Source: Robertmurraya sp047302285
Lineage (GTDB): Bacteria > Bacillota > Bacilli > Bacillales > Cytobacillaceae
Assembly (NCBI RefSeq): GCF_047302285.1
Contig: NZ_CP154845.1
Span: 372,001-436,000 of the forward strand
DNA: 64,000 nucleotides
Direction of reading: 5' to 3'
Under the pieces are notes generated by a model that worked only from the letters and a program-made list of their open reading frames with translations, made no database searches and had not been told where the DNA came from. Shown in pieces: positions 15,085 to 23,445 of this stretch; positions within the stretch are counted from its first letter, which is position 1; the number at the start of each line of letters is the position of its first letter. A program made the position numbers and the translations under genes.

Positions 15085-17292
15085 ATGAAAAAACTCATTC
15101 TACTCCTACTAATTTTCCTTTTCCCCGTAACGTCAACAACGAACGCACAAAATCTCCAGCACCCTCCGATTCCAAAGGAGTCAGCACAAACAGAAAGAGT
15201 AGCCATTGTCACCGTTCCAGAAGAAATGACGGAGAAAGACATTCGCAACATCATCCACCAGTATCCCGATCTAGAACTAAGACATGTCTTCAAGCATGCC
15301 CTGAACGGCTTTTCTGCAAAAGGAACCGTAGCATCACTAGAAAAGCTAGCCGAATCAAACAAAGTCGACCTAGTTTCTCCTGTCAAAACATATAAAGCTC
15401 AACTTGAGAATATTGATATTATTGGGGGACAAACCGTTCGAGGAGTGTTCGACCAAAACAAAAAGAGACTGACGGGAAAAGGAATAACCGTCGGAGTCAT
15501 TGATACAGGCATAGATTATCACCACCCCGACCTGAGCAGGAGTTATAAGAGTGGACATGATCTCGTCGATGAGGACGATGATCCGATGGAATCTGAAAGT
15601 GCAGATGGACCGATGACCCTTCATGGTACACATGTAGCGGGAATTATCGCGGCCAATGGAAGAATTAATGGAGTCGCACCTGATGCACAGGTTATCGCCT
15701 ATCGAGCGCTCGGTCCGGGCGGATCTGGAACGACCGAGCAAGTATTAGCAGCGATTGAAGAAGCGATTAAAGACAAGGTGGATGTTCTCAATCTATCACT
15801 TGGAAATGAAATTAATGGACCAGATTTGCCGATTAGTCTCGCTTTAAATAAAGCAGCGGAAAAAGGGATTGTCCCTGTGACATCGTCTGGGAATTCTGGT
15901 CCCAATATGTGGACAGTCGGATCTCCAGGAACCGCAGCCAATGCCATTTCAGTTGGTGCCTCCACGCCTCCACTACAAATTCCTTATTTAAAAGTAGACG
16001 GACTCACGGGCAAAATCAGACTCGAACCGATGCAAGGCTCACAAGAATGGAAGCTCGATCGTTCTTATCCATTAGCCTTTGGTGGATTAGGGAAAAGCGA
16101 GGAGTTAACATCAGTAAAAGGAAAGATCGCTCTCATTGAAAGAGGTGAGATCACTTTTACAGAGAAAGCTTATAATGCCTATCAAGCAGGAGCGGTGGCC
16201 GTTATTATCTATAATCATATTAATGGGAGTTTTATTGGGAATCTAGAAAGTGAAGTAGACATTCCAGTTACAACGATATCAAAAAAAGATGGCAAAAAGT
16301 TAAAAAAGCTTACCCAAAACGGAACTTATGCAAAAACATCTTTAATAGAAGAAAAAGATTTAATCGCCGACTTTAGTTCCCGTGGTCCTGTAACCTCAAC
16401 ATGGGAAATTAAGCCAGATGTAGTGGCGCCAGGAGTAGCGATCACGAGTACCATTCCAGGAGGCTACTTAGCACTGCAAGGGACAAGTATGGCTGCCCCT
16501 CATGTAGCAGGAGCGAGTGCAATCGTAAAACAAGCCCATCCAAATTGGACCCCGGAACAAATTAAAGCAGCTCTAATGAACACGGCCAAGCCTTTAACCA
16601 ATTCTAAAAGGCAACCATATCGAACGTATGAACAAGGAGCTGGAAGAATTCAACTCGATCAAGCGGTTAAAACGCAATCTCTCGTTACTCCCGCATCCTT
16701 ACAGATTGGCAAATTCAAATTAGCAGAAAAGCAGCATGAGCATACGAAATATGTAACCATTGAAAATGTGAGTGACAAAAATCTTAACTATTCTTTTACA
16801 ATTCCGAAGAATGAACCGGGAATCGAATGGCATCTACCCCTGTCTTTTACCCTCAAACCGAAGGAGAAGAAGAAAGTAGAAATTAAAATGATGGTCGATC
16901 CAAAATTGTTTAAGAAAAAAATCCATGATGGTCACCTAGAATTACGTGCTGGAACCCAACAAATCCAAATTCCTTATTTGTACGTATTGGAAGAACCGGA
17001 TTATCCTCGTGTAATGGGTTTTGACTTTGGTGTTGGGGATAAGAAAGGGACTTATCAATATGAAGTCTATTTACCAGGTGGAGCGGAAGAGTTTGGCATT
17101 GCCTTATTTGATCCAGATACGTATCAATTCATTGGTTTTTTAGATGCAAAAAGAAAGGTAGGAAGAGGACTGTTAAAGGTGGAATTAAAAACAGATAAGT
17201 TGCCAGAAACTGGTTTGTACCTTGCGCAAGTGTTTGCGAAAAAATTAGGTCAGGAAGATATGATCGAAACCGCGCTTTTTATTGAAAAATGA
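15085..17292 (+). CDS. Secreted subtilisin-family (S8) protease, Vpr-like
   Basis: 735 residues. Signal peptide about 1-22; I9 propeptide inhibitor about 38-105 (RVAIVTVPEEMTEKDIRNII...HALNGFSAKG); catalytic domain with Asp140 (VIDTGIDYHHPDL), His180 (LHGTHVAGI), oxyanion Asn270 (SSGNSGP) and Ser468 (GTSMAAPHVAG). A protease-associated (PA) domain is inserted at about 340-420, as in Vpr and lactocepin-type enzymes. A C-terminal beta-sandwich region (about 550-735) follows. It presumably degrades extracellular protein for nutrition. SD GAGGGTG serves the ATG. No LPXTG anchor or SLH domain is seen, so it is probably released. Confidence 0.94.
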   Translation: MKKLILLLLIFLFPVTSTTNAQNLQHPPIPKESAQTERVAIVTVPEEMTEKDIRNIIHQYPDLELRHVFKHALNGFSAKGTVASLEKLAESNKVDLVSPVKTYKAQLENIDIIGGQTVRGVFDQNKKRLTGKGITVGVIDTGIDYHHPDLSRSYKSGHDLVDEDDDPMESESADGPMTLHGTHVAGIIAANGRINGVAPDAQVIAYRALGPGGSGTTEQVLAAIEEAIKDKVDVLNLSLGNEINGPDLPISLALNKAAEKGIVPVTSSGNSGPNMWTVGSPGTAANAISVGASTPPLQIPYLKVDGLTGKIRLEPMQGSQEWKLDRSYPLAFGGLGKSEELTSVKGKIALIERGEITFTEKAYNAYQAGAVAVIIYNHINGSFIGNLESEVDIPVTTISKKDGKKLKKLTQNGTYAKTSLIEEKDLIADFSSRGPVTSTWEIKPDVVAPGVAITSTIPGGYLALQGTSMAAPHVAGASAIVKQAHPNWTPEQIKAALMNTAKPLTNSKRQPYRTYEQGAGRIQLDQAVKTQSLVTPASLQIGKFKLAEKQHEHTKYVTIENVSDKNLNYSFTIPKNEPGIEWHLPLSFTLKPKEKKKVEIKMMVDPKLFKKKIHDGHLELRAGTQQIQIPYLYVLEEPDYPRVMGFDFGVGDKKGTYQYEVYLPGGAEEFGIALFDPDTYQFIGFLDAKRKVGRGLLKVELKTDKLPETGLYLAQVFAKKLGQEDMIETALFIEK

Positions 17293-17407
17293 TAGGTGGA
17301 ACAAGGGAGAAAAAGAATGCAATATGGTACAGAAATTAATTATGAAAATTTTGTGAACATGTATAAAATTGGTACTTGGATGTGTGATTTTTTTCCCTAT
17401 AAACGCA

Positions 17408-17436
17408 TTGACATTAAATTGCCCCTATTGTATGCT
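17408..17436 (+). promoter_or_regulatory. Sigma-A promoter of the atp operon
   Basis: Consensus TTGACA (17408-17413), 17-bp spacer, TATGCT (17431-17436). The start point near 17443 leaves a leader of about 120 bases before atpZ, in which I see no recognised riboswitch. Confidence 0.85.
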
Positions 17437-17565
17437 TACAAAGGGTATAAATGATAAGGTTTTCAGCATGTTCATAGAAAAAACTTTTTGCCCTTTTTTG
17501 AATCAATATGAAGTCACCAAACAGCCTTCCTACCGTTCTCTTTATAATAGAGAGGATGCGTTATT

Positions 17566-17787
17566 ATGAAACAAAATAATCGCCACCCGTTTCAAGCTTT
17601 TGGCTTAATGTCCGCGATTCTTTCTCAATTAGTCGGTTCTGTGTTGATTGGCATCTTTCTTGGAAGATGGCTAGACGGTCAATTGCGTACCGAGCCACTT
17701 TTCTTAATTATTGGATTATTACTAGGGCTAGCGGCAGGTATATACGCAATGCTACGATTAATCCAACATTTCTTTTCAGGAGAATAA
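17566..17787 (+). CDS. atpZ: AtpZ/AtpI-family membrane protein, first gene of atp operon
   Basis: 73 residues with two membrane helices (about 16-38 and 47-68). GRWLDGQLRTEPLFLIIGLLLGLAAGIYAMLRLI is typical of the small AtpZ (AtpQ-like) proteins that lead some Bacillus atp operons and are linked to Mg2+ supply or assembly of the ATP synthase. B. subtilis lacks it. GAGAGGA precedes the ATG; atpI follows six bases after the stop. Confidence 0.82.
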   Translation: MKQNNRHPFQAFGLMSAILSQLVGSVLIGIFLGRWLDGQLRTEPLFLIIGLLLGLAAGIYAMLRLIQHFFSGE

Positions 17788-17793
17788 TCAACG

Positions 17794-18168
17794 ATGCCAG
17801 AAATACAAACAATCTATCGTCGACAACAGAGATACATATTTTTTTTGTTAGCCATTTACGTTCTTGGCTGGGGCTTTACTTCATATCAAACTATTTTTTT
17901 AGGTTTAATACTTGGAACTGCATTAGGGCTTTTTAATATGTGGTTACTGGCAAAAAGGATGGACAAGTTTGGGGATGCCGTCGTTAGAGGAGAGAAGGTT
18001 CGCTCTCTCGGGATGATTTCTCGAATGGCTACCGCTGTTTTGGCAGTGATGATATCTGTGAAATATTCTGATATTTTCCATCTGTATAGTGTGATTTTGG
18101 GATTAATGACGCCTTATTTTGTCATTATGATAGAATTTCTTAAGCAAGCGATTCATTCACGTAATTAA
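17794..18168 (+). CDS. atpI: ATP synthase assembly protein AtpI
   Basis: 124 residues with four membrane helices, basic at the N-terminus, the AtpI size and layout. It helps assemble the c-ring. MWLLAKRMDKFGDAVVRGEKVRSLGMISRMATAVLAVMIS is characteristic of Bacillus AtpI. SD AGGAG 11 bases before the ATG. Lies between atpZ and atpB. Confidence 0.88.
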   Translation: MPEIQTIYRRQQRYIFFLLAIYVLGWGFTSYQTIFLGLILGTALGLFNMWLLAKRMDKFGDAVVRGEKVRSLGMISRMATAVLAVMISVKYSDIFHLYSVILGLMTPYFVIMIEFLKQAIHSRN

Positions 18169-18189
18169 CGGAGAAGAGAGGTGAATACT

Positions 18190-18915
18190 GTGCATCATGA
18201 AAATCCATTGTATGACTTAGAATTATTCGGTGGTATAACGATTACCTTTAACTTGGCAAACGTCCTTATGATAACGGTTGCCAGCGCTATCGTGTTTTTA
18301 ATCGCTGTTCTTTCTACTAGAAGATTAGCCATGAAACCAACTGGAATGCAAAACTTCTTCGAGTGGGTCATGGATTTTGTAAAAAATATCATTAATAGCA
18401 CGATGGATTGGAAAGATGGTGGACGGTTCCACGTATTAGGAATCACGATCATTATGTATATCTTTGTATCAAATATGTTGGGATTGCCATTCTCAATTGT
18501 GTATGACCACACATTATGGTGGAAATCACCGACCGCTGATCCGGTTGTTACTTTAACATTAGCAACATTAGTGGTAGGTCTCTCTCATTATTATGGGGTT
18601 AAACTCAAGGGCTTCTCATCATATGGAAAAGAGTTTTTTAAACCATTTTGGTTTATGTTTCCGATTAAGATTATTGAAGAGTTTGCTAACACATTAACGC
18701 TTGGTCTTCGTCTCTACGGAAATATTTATGCGGGGGAAATCCTACTAACATTGTTAGCTGGAAGTCTTGCTACAAATTTTGCTGGCACATTAGCCGCAAT
18801 TGTTCCAATGTTAGCTTGGCAAGGATTCTCAGTCTTTGTCGGCGCAATTCAAGCATTCATTTTCTGTATGTTAACAATGGTTTATCTCTCACACAAAGTG
18901 AGTTCAGACCATTAA
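18190..18915 (+). CDS. atpB: ATP synthase F0 subunit a
   Basis: 241-residue membrane subunit forming the proton half-channels against the c-ring. The essential Arg is in LTLGLRLYGNIYAGE; GFSVFVGAIQAFIFCMLTMVYLSHKV is the usual last helix. GTG 18190 is preferred because GAGAGGTG ends seven bases before it; an in-frame GTG at 18181 would overlap that ribosome site. Confidence 0.96.
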   Translation: MHHENPLYDLELFGGITITFNLANVLMITVASAIVFLIAVLSTRRLAMKPTGMQNFFEWVMDFVKNIINSTMDWKDGGRFHVLGITIIMYIFVSNMLGLPFSIVYDHTLWWKSPTADPVVTLTLATLVVGLSHYYGVKLKGFSSYGKEFFKPFWFMFPIKIIEEFANTLTLGLRLYGNIYAGEILLTLLAGSLATNFAGTLAAIVPMLAWQGFSVFVGAIQAFIFCMLTMVYLSHKVSSDH

Positions 18916-18987
18916 TATAAACACTTGTTCATTCAATGAACAAACTATAAATACAAATTTTCAAACATTTTAAGGAGGAACTTTATA

Positions 18988-19200
18988 ATGGGTCTTATAG
19001 CAGCAGCAATCGCAATCGGTTTAGCAGCACTAGGTGCTGGTATTGGTAACGGTCTTATCGTATCTCGTACAGTTGAGGGGATCGCTCGTCAACCAGAAGC
19101 ACGTGGTATGCTTCAAACAACAATGTTCATCGGGGTTGCATTAGTAGAGGCGATTCCAATTATCGCGGTTGTTATCGCGTTCATGGTAATCGGTGGTTAA
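18988..19200 (+). CDS. atpE: ATP synthase F0 subunit c
   Basis: 70-residue hairpin of two helices forming the rotor ring. Proton-binding Glu54 in ALVEAIPI; polar loop ARQPEA. The first helix has GxGxGxG (16-22) and residue 51 is Ala, so it lacks both alkaliphile marks (AxAxAxA, Pro51). Residue 55 is Ala, so it lacks the Na+-ligand pattern too. AAGGAGG precedes the ATG. A 10-bp hairpin follows the gene. Confidence 0.97.
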   Translation: MGLIAAAIAIGLAALGAGIGNGLIVSRTVEGIARQPEARGMLQTTMFIGVALVEAIPIIAVVIAFMVIGG

Positions 19201-19217
19201 TTAGTAAATATGTTTAA

Positions 19218-19253
19218 AATGGCGAAGATCTTTTAATGAGTAGCTTCGCCATT
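19218..19253 (+). other. Intercistronic hairpin atpE-atpF
   Basis: AATGGCGAAG (19218-19227) and CTTCGCCATT (19244-19253) are perfect complements around a 16-base loop. No T-run of terminator length follows. It could protect the 3' end of the highly needed atpE message after processing. Confidence 0.7.
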
Positions 19254-19335
19254 CCTTTATGTCAATTTTATCGATTTTTTATCGCATACAACGATTTATT
19301 GAACTGAACGACTCTTGAAGGGAGTGAACCTGAGG

Positions 19336-19854
19336 GTGTTTACATTAACAAGTAGTATAGCTCTAGGCGCTGCGACTAAATTTAACAGCGGGGATATTGC
19401 ATTCCAGCTTATCATGTTCTTAATCTTATTAGCATTACTAAAGAAGTTTGCATGGGGTCCGTTAATGGGCATCATGAAACAACGTGAAGATCATATTGCT
19501 AATGAAATAAATTCTGCTGAGCAAAGTCGTACTGAAGCGAAGAAAATATTAGAAGAACAGCGCAATCTTTTGAAGGAAGCGCGTACAGAAGCACAAGGCT
19601 TAATTGAAAATGCGAAAAAGCAAGGGGATCTCCAACGTGAAGAAATTATCACATTGGCCCGTACTGAAGCTGAACGCATGAAAGAATCAGCTAAGCTTGA
19701 AATTGAACAACAAAAAGAACAAGCTGTTACAGCAATTCGTGAGCAAGTCGCTTCTTTATCTGTATTAATTGCTTCTAAAGTAATTGAAAAAGAACTGTCT
19801 GTTGAAGATCAAGAAAAGCTGATCAATGAATACATTCAAGAAGGCGGGAGATAA
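19336..19854 (+). CDS. atpF: ATP synthase F0 subunit b
   Basis: About 172 residues: one membrane helix (about 20-40) and a long charged coiled coil forming the peripheral stalk (GPLMGIMKQREDHIANEINSAEQSRTEAKKILEEQRNLLKEARTEAQGLIENAKK; REQVASLSVLIASKVIEKELS). In-frame starts are TTG 19315, GTG 19324 and GTG 19336; I choose 19336 because AAGGGAG lies 11 bases upstream and the product fits family length. Confidence 0.94.
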   Translation: MFTLTSSIALGAATKFNSGDIAFQLIMFLILLALLKKFAWGPLMGIMKQREDHIANEINSAEQSRTEAKKILEEQRNLLKEARTEAQGLIENAKKQGDLQREEIITLARTEAERMKESAKLEIEQQKEQAVTAIREQVASLSVLIASKVIEKELSVEDQEKLINEYIQEGGR

Positions 19855-19856
19855 AG

Positions 19857-20393
19857 ATGAGTAGCTCAAGTGTAGCAAAACGCTATGCAACAGCTCTTTT
19901 CCAGCTTTCCAAAGAACATCAACTTCTTGACCAGATGGAAGCAGAGCTTCGTGTAGTAAAAGAGGTAGTAGCAGAAAATGCCGATTTACAAGCTGTGTTA
20001 AAATCTCCTAAGCTTCCAATTGAAAAGAAGAAAGAGATTTTAAACCATGCATTTTCTAAGTTAAATACATTTGTGTTAAATACACTCATGCTATTAGTCG
20101 AACGCCATCGTGAAGATGACATCATAGCAGTAGCTGATGAATTCATTCAACTGGCAAATGAAGTAAGAGGGATTGCTGAAGCAACAGTTTACACGACACG
20201 TCTTTTAACAGATAGCGAGCGTGCAGTTTTATCTTCAACTTTTGCAAAAAAAGTAGGCAAATCTTCTCTAAATATCACTAATATTGTGGATTCTAATCTA
20301 CTTGGTGGAGTCAAAATCCGCATTGGTAATCGTATTTTTGATGGCAGCTTAAGTGGAAAACTTGAGCGCTTAGAACGCAAACTATTAGGTTAA
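19857..20393 (+). CDS. atpH: ATP synthase F1 subunit delta
   Basis: 178 residues with N-terminal six-helix domain (VAKRYATALFQLSKEHQLLD) and C-terminal VGKSSLNITNIVDSNLLGGVKIRIGNRIFDGSLSGKLERLERKL. It links the b-stalk to the top of F1. Starts three bases after atpF. Confidence 0.95.
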   Translation: MSSSSVAKRYATALFQLSKEHQLLDQMEAELRVVKEVVAENADLQAVLKSPKLPIEKKKEILNHAFSKLNTFVLNTLMLLVERHREDDIIAVADEFIQLANEVRGIAEATVYTTRLLTDSERAVLSSTFAKKVGKSSLNITNIVDSNLLGGVKIRIGNRIFDGSLSGKLERLERKLLG

Positions 20394-20461
20394 TAGCCTA
20401 AGGGTATTGAACAGTAATTGCGTCAATGGACGCATTCTATTCGTAGATAGGGGTGAAACTC

Positions 20462-21970
20462 ATGAGCATCAATGCTGAAGAAATTAGTGCGCTGATAAAA
20501 AAGCAAATTGAAAACTATCAGTCGGAAATTCAAGTGAGTGATGTAGGTACGGTTATCACAGTCGGTGACGGTATCGCTCGTGCTCATGGCCTCGACAATG
20601 TCATGGCTGGAGAGCTTCTTGAATTTTCAAACGGCGTTATGGGTATGGCGCAAAACCTTGAAGAAAACAACGTCGGTATCATCATTTTAGGACCTTTCAC
20701 AGAAATCCGTGAAGGGGACGAAGTTCGTCGTACAGGCCGCATCATGGAGGTTCCTGTAGGTGAAGAATTAATCGGTCGTGTTGTTAACCCACTCGGTCAA
20801 CCAGTGGATGGCATGGGACCAATCAATACGACAAAATCTCGCCCAATTGAAAGCCCAGCTTTCGGTGTAATGGATCGTAAATCTGTACACGAGCCGCTTC
20901 AAACGGGAATTAAAGCGATTGACGCACTTGTGCCAATCGGACGTGGACAACGTGAGTTAATCATCGGTGACCGTCAAACTGGTAAAACATCTGTTGCGAT
21001 AGATACAATCTTGAACCAAAAAGATCAAGATATGATCTGTATTTATGTAGCAATCGGACAAAAAGAATCAACAGTTCGTGGACTTGTTGAAACTTTACGT
21101 AAAAATGGTGCAATGGATTATTCTATTGTTGTTACTGCTGCTGCATCTCAACCAGCTCCATTATTATACCTAGCTCCTTATGCTGGGGTTTCAATGGCTG
21201 AAGAATTCATGCTCCAAGGAAAACACGTGTTAGTTGTATATGATGACTTAACAAAGCAAGCATCCGCTTATCGTGAGCTTTCCTTATTATTACGTCGTCC
21301 TCCAGGTCGTGAAGCATATCCAGGGGATGTATTCTACTTACACAGTCGTTTACTAGAGCGTGCTGCTAAGCTTAGTGATGCAAAGGGTGCTGGTTCAATC
21401 ACAGCTCTACCTTTCATTGAAACTCAAGCTGGTGACGTTTCTGCTTATATTCCAACAAACGTTATCTCCATCACGGATGGACAAATTTTCTTACAATCTG
21501 ATCTATTCTTCTCTGGCGTACGTCCAGCGATTAACCCAGGTCTTTCTGTATCACGTGTTGGTGGTTCAGCGCAAATTAAAGCGATGAAAAAGGTATCAGG
21601 TACATTACGTCTAGACCTTGCATCATACCGTGAACTTGAAGCATTTGCTCAGTTCGGATCAGACTTAGATAAAGCAACACAAGCGAAATTAAATCGTGGT
21701 GCACGTACAGTAGAGGTTCTGAAGCAAGATCTGAACAAGCCACTAAAAGTAGAAAAGCAAGTTGCGATTCTATATGCGTTAACTCGTGGTTTCTTAGATG
21801 ATATTCCATTACAGGATATTCGTCGTTTCGAATCTGAATTCCTTTCATGGTTAGACCACAATCACAAGAATGTGTTAGACCATATTGCTACTACGAAAGA
21901 GCTTCCAACTGATGAAGAAATGGCGGCAGCGATTAACGAATTCAAAAAATCTTTCGCAGTTTCTGAGTAA
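20462..21970 (+). CDS. atpA: ATP synthase F1 subunit alpha
   Basis: 502 residues; P-loop GDRQTGKT (169-176), non-catalytic nucleotide site. PAINPGLSVSRVGGSAQ is the subunit signature. ATG 20462 has AGGGGTG seven bases upstream; the in-frame GTG 20453 lies within that site. A small hairpin AGCACC / GGTGCT (about 21993-22011) follows before atpG. Confidence 0.97.
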   Translation: MSINAEEISALIKKQIENYQSEIQVSDVGTVITVGDGIARAHGLDNVMAGELLEFSNGVMGMAQNLEENNVGIIILGPFTEIREGDEVRRTGRIMEVPVGEELIGRVVNPLGQPVDGMGPINTTKSRPIESPAFGVMDRKSVHEPLQTGIKAIDALVPIGRGQRELIIGDRQTGKTSVAIDTILNQKDQDMICIYVAIGQKESTVRGLVETLRKNGAMDYSIVVTAAASQPAPLLYLAPYAGVSMAEEFMLQGKHVLVVYDDLTKQASAYRELSLLLRRPPGREAYPGDVFYLHSRLLERAAKLSDAKGAGSITALPFIETQAGDVSAYIPTNVISITDGQIFLQSDLFFSGVRPAINPGLSVSRVGGSAQIKAMKKVSGTLRLDLASYRELEAFAQFGSDLDKATQAKLNRGARTVEVLKQDLNKPLKVEKQVAILYALTRGFLDDIPLQDIRRFESEFLSWLDHNHKNVLDHIATTKELPTDEEMAAAINEFKKSFAVSE

Positions 21971-22048
21971 TATCGTCTAAAAAGGAAATTGGAGCACCCT
22001 TTAAAGGTGCTTTAAACCGGACAATCTTGATAAGGTGGTGAGAGGTAA

Positions 22049-22906
22049 GTGGCATCATTACGCGATATAAAAAATAAAATCACTTCTACTAAGAAAACAA
22101 GCCAAATCACGAAAGCGATGGAAATGGTTGCAGCATCTAACTTTAGCCGTGCTGAAAATAATGCGAAATCATTTGGGCCTTATATGGATAAAATCCAGGA
22201 GGTTACAGCATCCGTTGCACTTGGTAGCAGTGATGCATCCCATCCAATGCTGGTCAAACGTCCTGTTAAGAAAACAGCATACTTAGTCATCACGGCTGAG
22301 CGTGGACTTGCAGGTGCGTTCAATAGTAACGTGTTACGTGCAGCATTAAACGCGATTCAAAAGAACCATCAATCAAAGGATGAGTATGTGGTCATCGCTC
22401 TTGGTAAAGTAGGACGTGAATTTTTCCGAAAGCGCGATATGAATATTGCCCTTGATTTAACAGCAATCGCCGATCAACCATCATTTGCCGAGGTCAAAGA
22501 TACGGTAAATAAAACGATTGGTATGTATGCTGACGGTGCGTTTGATGAATTGTACATGTACTACAATCATTTTGTCAGTGCGATTCAAAACGATGTTGTC
22601 GAGAAGAAACTTCTTCCGCTCACTGATATTGCTACTTCTAAAAAGCCAATGTCCTATGAATTTGAGCCATCCGCAGAGGAGATATTAGATGTCCTTCTCC
22701 CTCAATATGCAGAGAGCCTCATTTTCGGAGCGCTTTTAGATAGTAAGGCCGGAGAGCATGCAGCTCGTATGACAGCGATGAAAAATGCAACCGATAATGC
22801 AAAAGAGCTTATTGATTCATATAGTCTTAGTTACAACCGCGCAAGACAGGCAGCGATCACCCAAGAAATTACTGAAATTGTTGGTGGAGCTGCAGCGCTG
22901 GAATAA
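22049..22906 (+). CDS. atpG: ATP synthase F1 subunit gamma
   Basis: 285-residue central shaft: N-terminal ASLRDIKNKITSTKKTSQITKAMEMVAASNFSRAE and C-terminal EHAARMTAMKNATDNAKELIDSYSLSYNRARQAAITQEITEIVGGAAAL coiled coils with the Rossmann-like middle. GTG start after GAGAGG. The 540-base gap to atpD holds four structured repeats. Confidence 0.97.
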   Translation: MASLRDIKNKITSTKKTSQITKAMEMVAASNFSRAENNAKSFGPYMDKIQEVTASVALGSSDASHPMLVKRPVKKTAYLVITAERGLAGAFNSNVLRAALNAIQKNHQSKDEYVVIALGKVGREFFRKRDMNIALDLTAIADQPSFAEVKDTVNKTIGMYADGAFDELYMYYNHFVSAIQNDVVEKKLLPLTDIATSKKPMSYEFEPSAEEILDVLLPQYAESLIFGALLDSKAGEHAARMTAMKNATDNAKELIDSYSLSYNRARQAAITQEITEIVGGAAALE

Positions 22907-22930
22907 AAAAATCATTGTATAGCTAGAGAT

Positions 22931-23431
22931 GTCTAGCTACAGGCGCTATCGGCTCGAGGTCATAAGGGGGTCGTCACGGAGGTTAAAGAACAACCTCCAT
23001 GCCGGCTCGTCTTGTGCTTGTCGCCGATAAACGAGCGCCTTCAGCATTTCATTTAGTCTAGCTGCGACGCCTACCCCCTCGAGGTCACAAGGCAATCCGT
23101 CTTGAAGGTTAAAGAACAACCTTCCAGTCGGCTCGTCTTGTGCTTGTCGGGGGTGGACGAGGCGTCTCCGCATTTCATTTAGTCTAGCTTCAGGCGCTAT
23201 CCCCTCGAGGTCATAAGCCAATCCGTCTTGAAGGTTAAAGAACAACCTTCCAGTCGGCTCGTCTTATGCTTGTCGGGGATAACCGAGCGCCTTCAGCATT
23301 TCAAATAGTCTAGCTACGGCGCCTACCCCCTCGAGGTCATAAGCCAATCCGTCCAGAAGGTAAAAACCAACCTTCTAGCCAGCTTGTCTTATGCTTGTCG
23401 GGGGTAAGCAAGGCGCCTTCGCATTTCATTT
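22931..23431 (+). repeat. Four tandem ~125-bp structured repeats between atpG and atpD
   Basis: Units start with GTCTAGCT at 22931, 23056, 23183 and 23309 and end with CATTTCATTTA or a close variant. Each folds as a long interrupted hairpin: outer stem GGCGC.../...GCGCC, a middle stem CATAAG / CTTATG next to CTCGAGG, and an inner stem GAAGGTT / AACCTTC. Stem bases change together between units (see findings). No terminator T-run and no separate promoter are visible, so they are probably transcribed within the atp operon. I recall similar CTCGAGGTCATAAG repeats in other Bacillaceae intergenic regions. Confidence 0.92.
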
Positions 23432-23445
23432 TAGGAGGGAAAAAG

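Noticed and set aside
18988..19200. Alkaliphile-type ATP synthase c subunit
   Set aside because: Helix 1 is GxGxGxG and residue 51 is Ala, both neutrophile-type.
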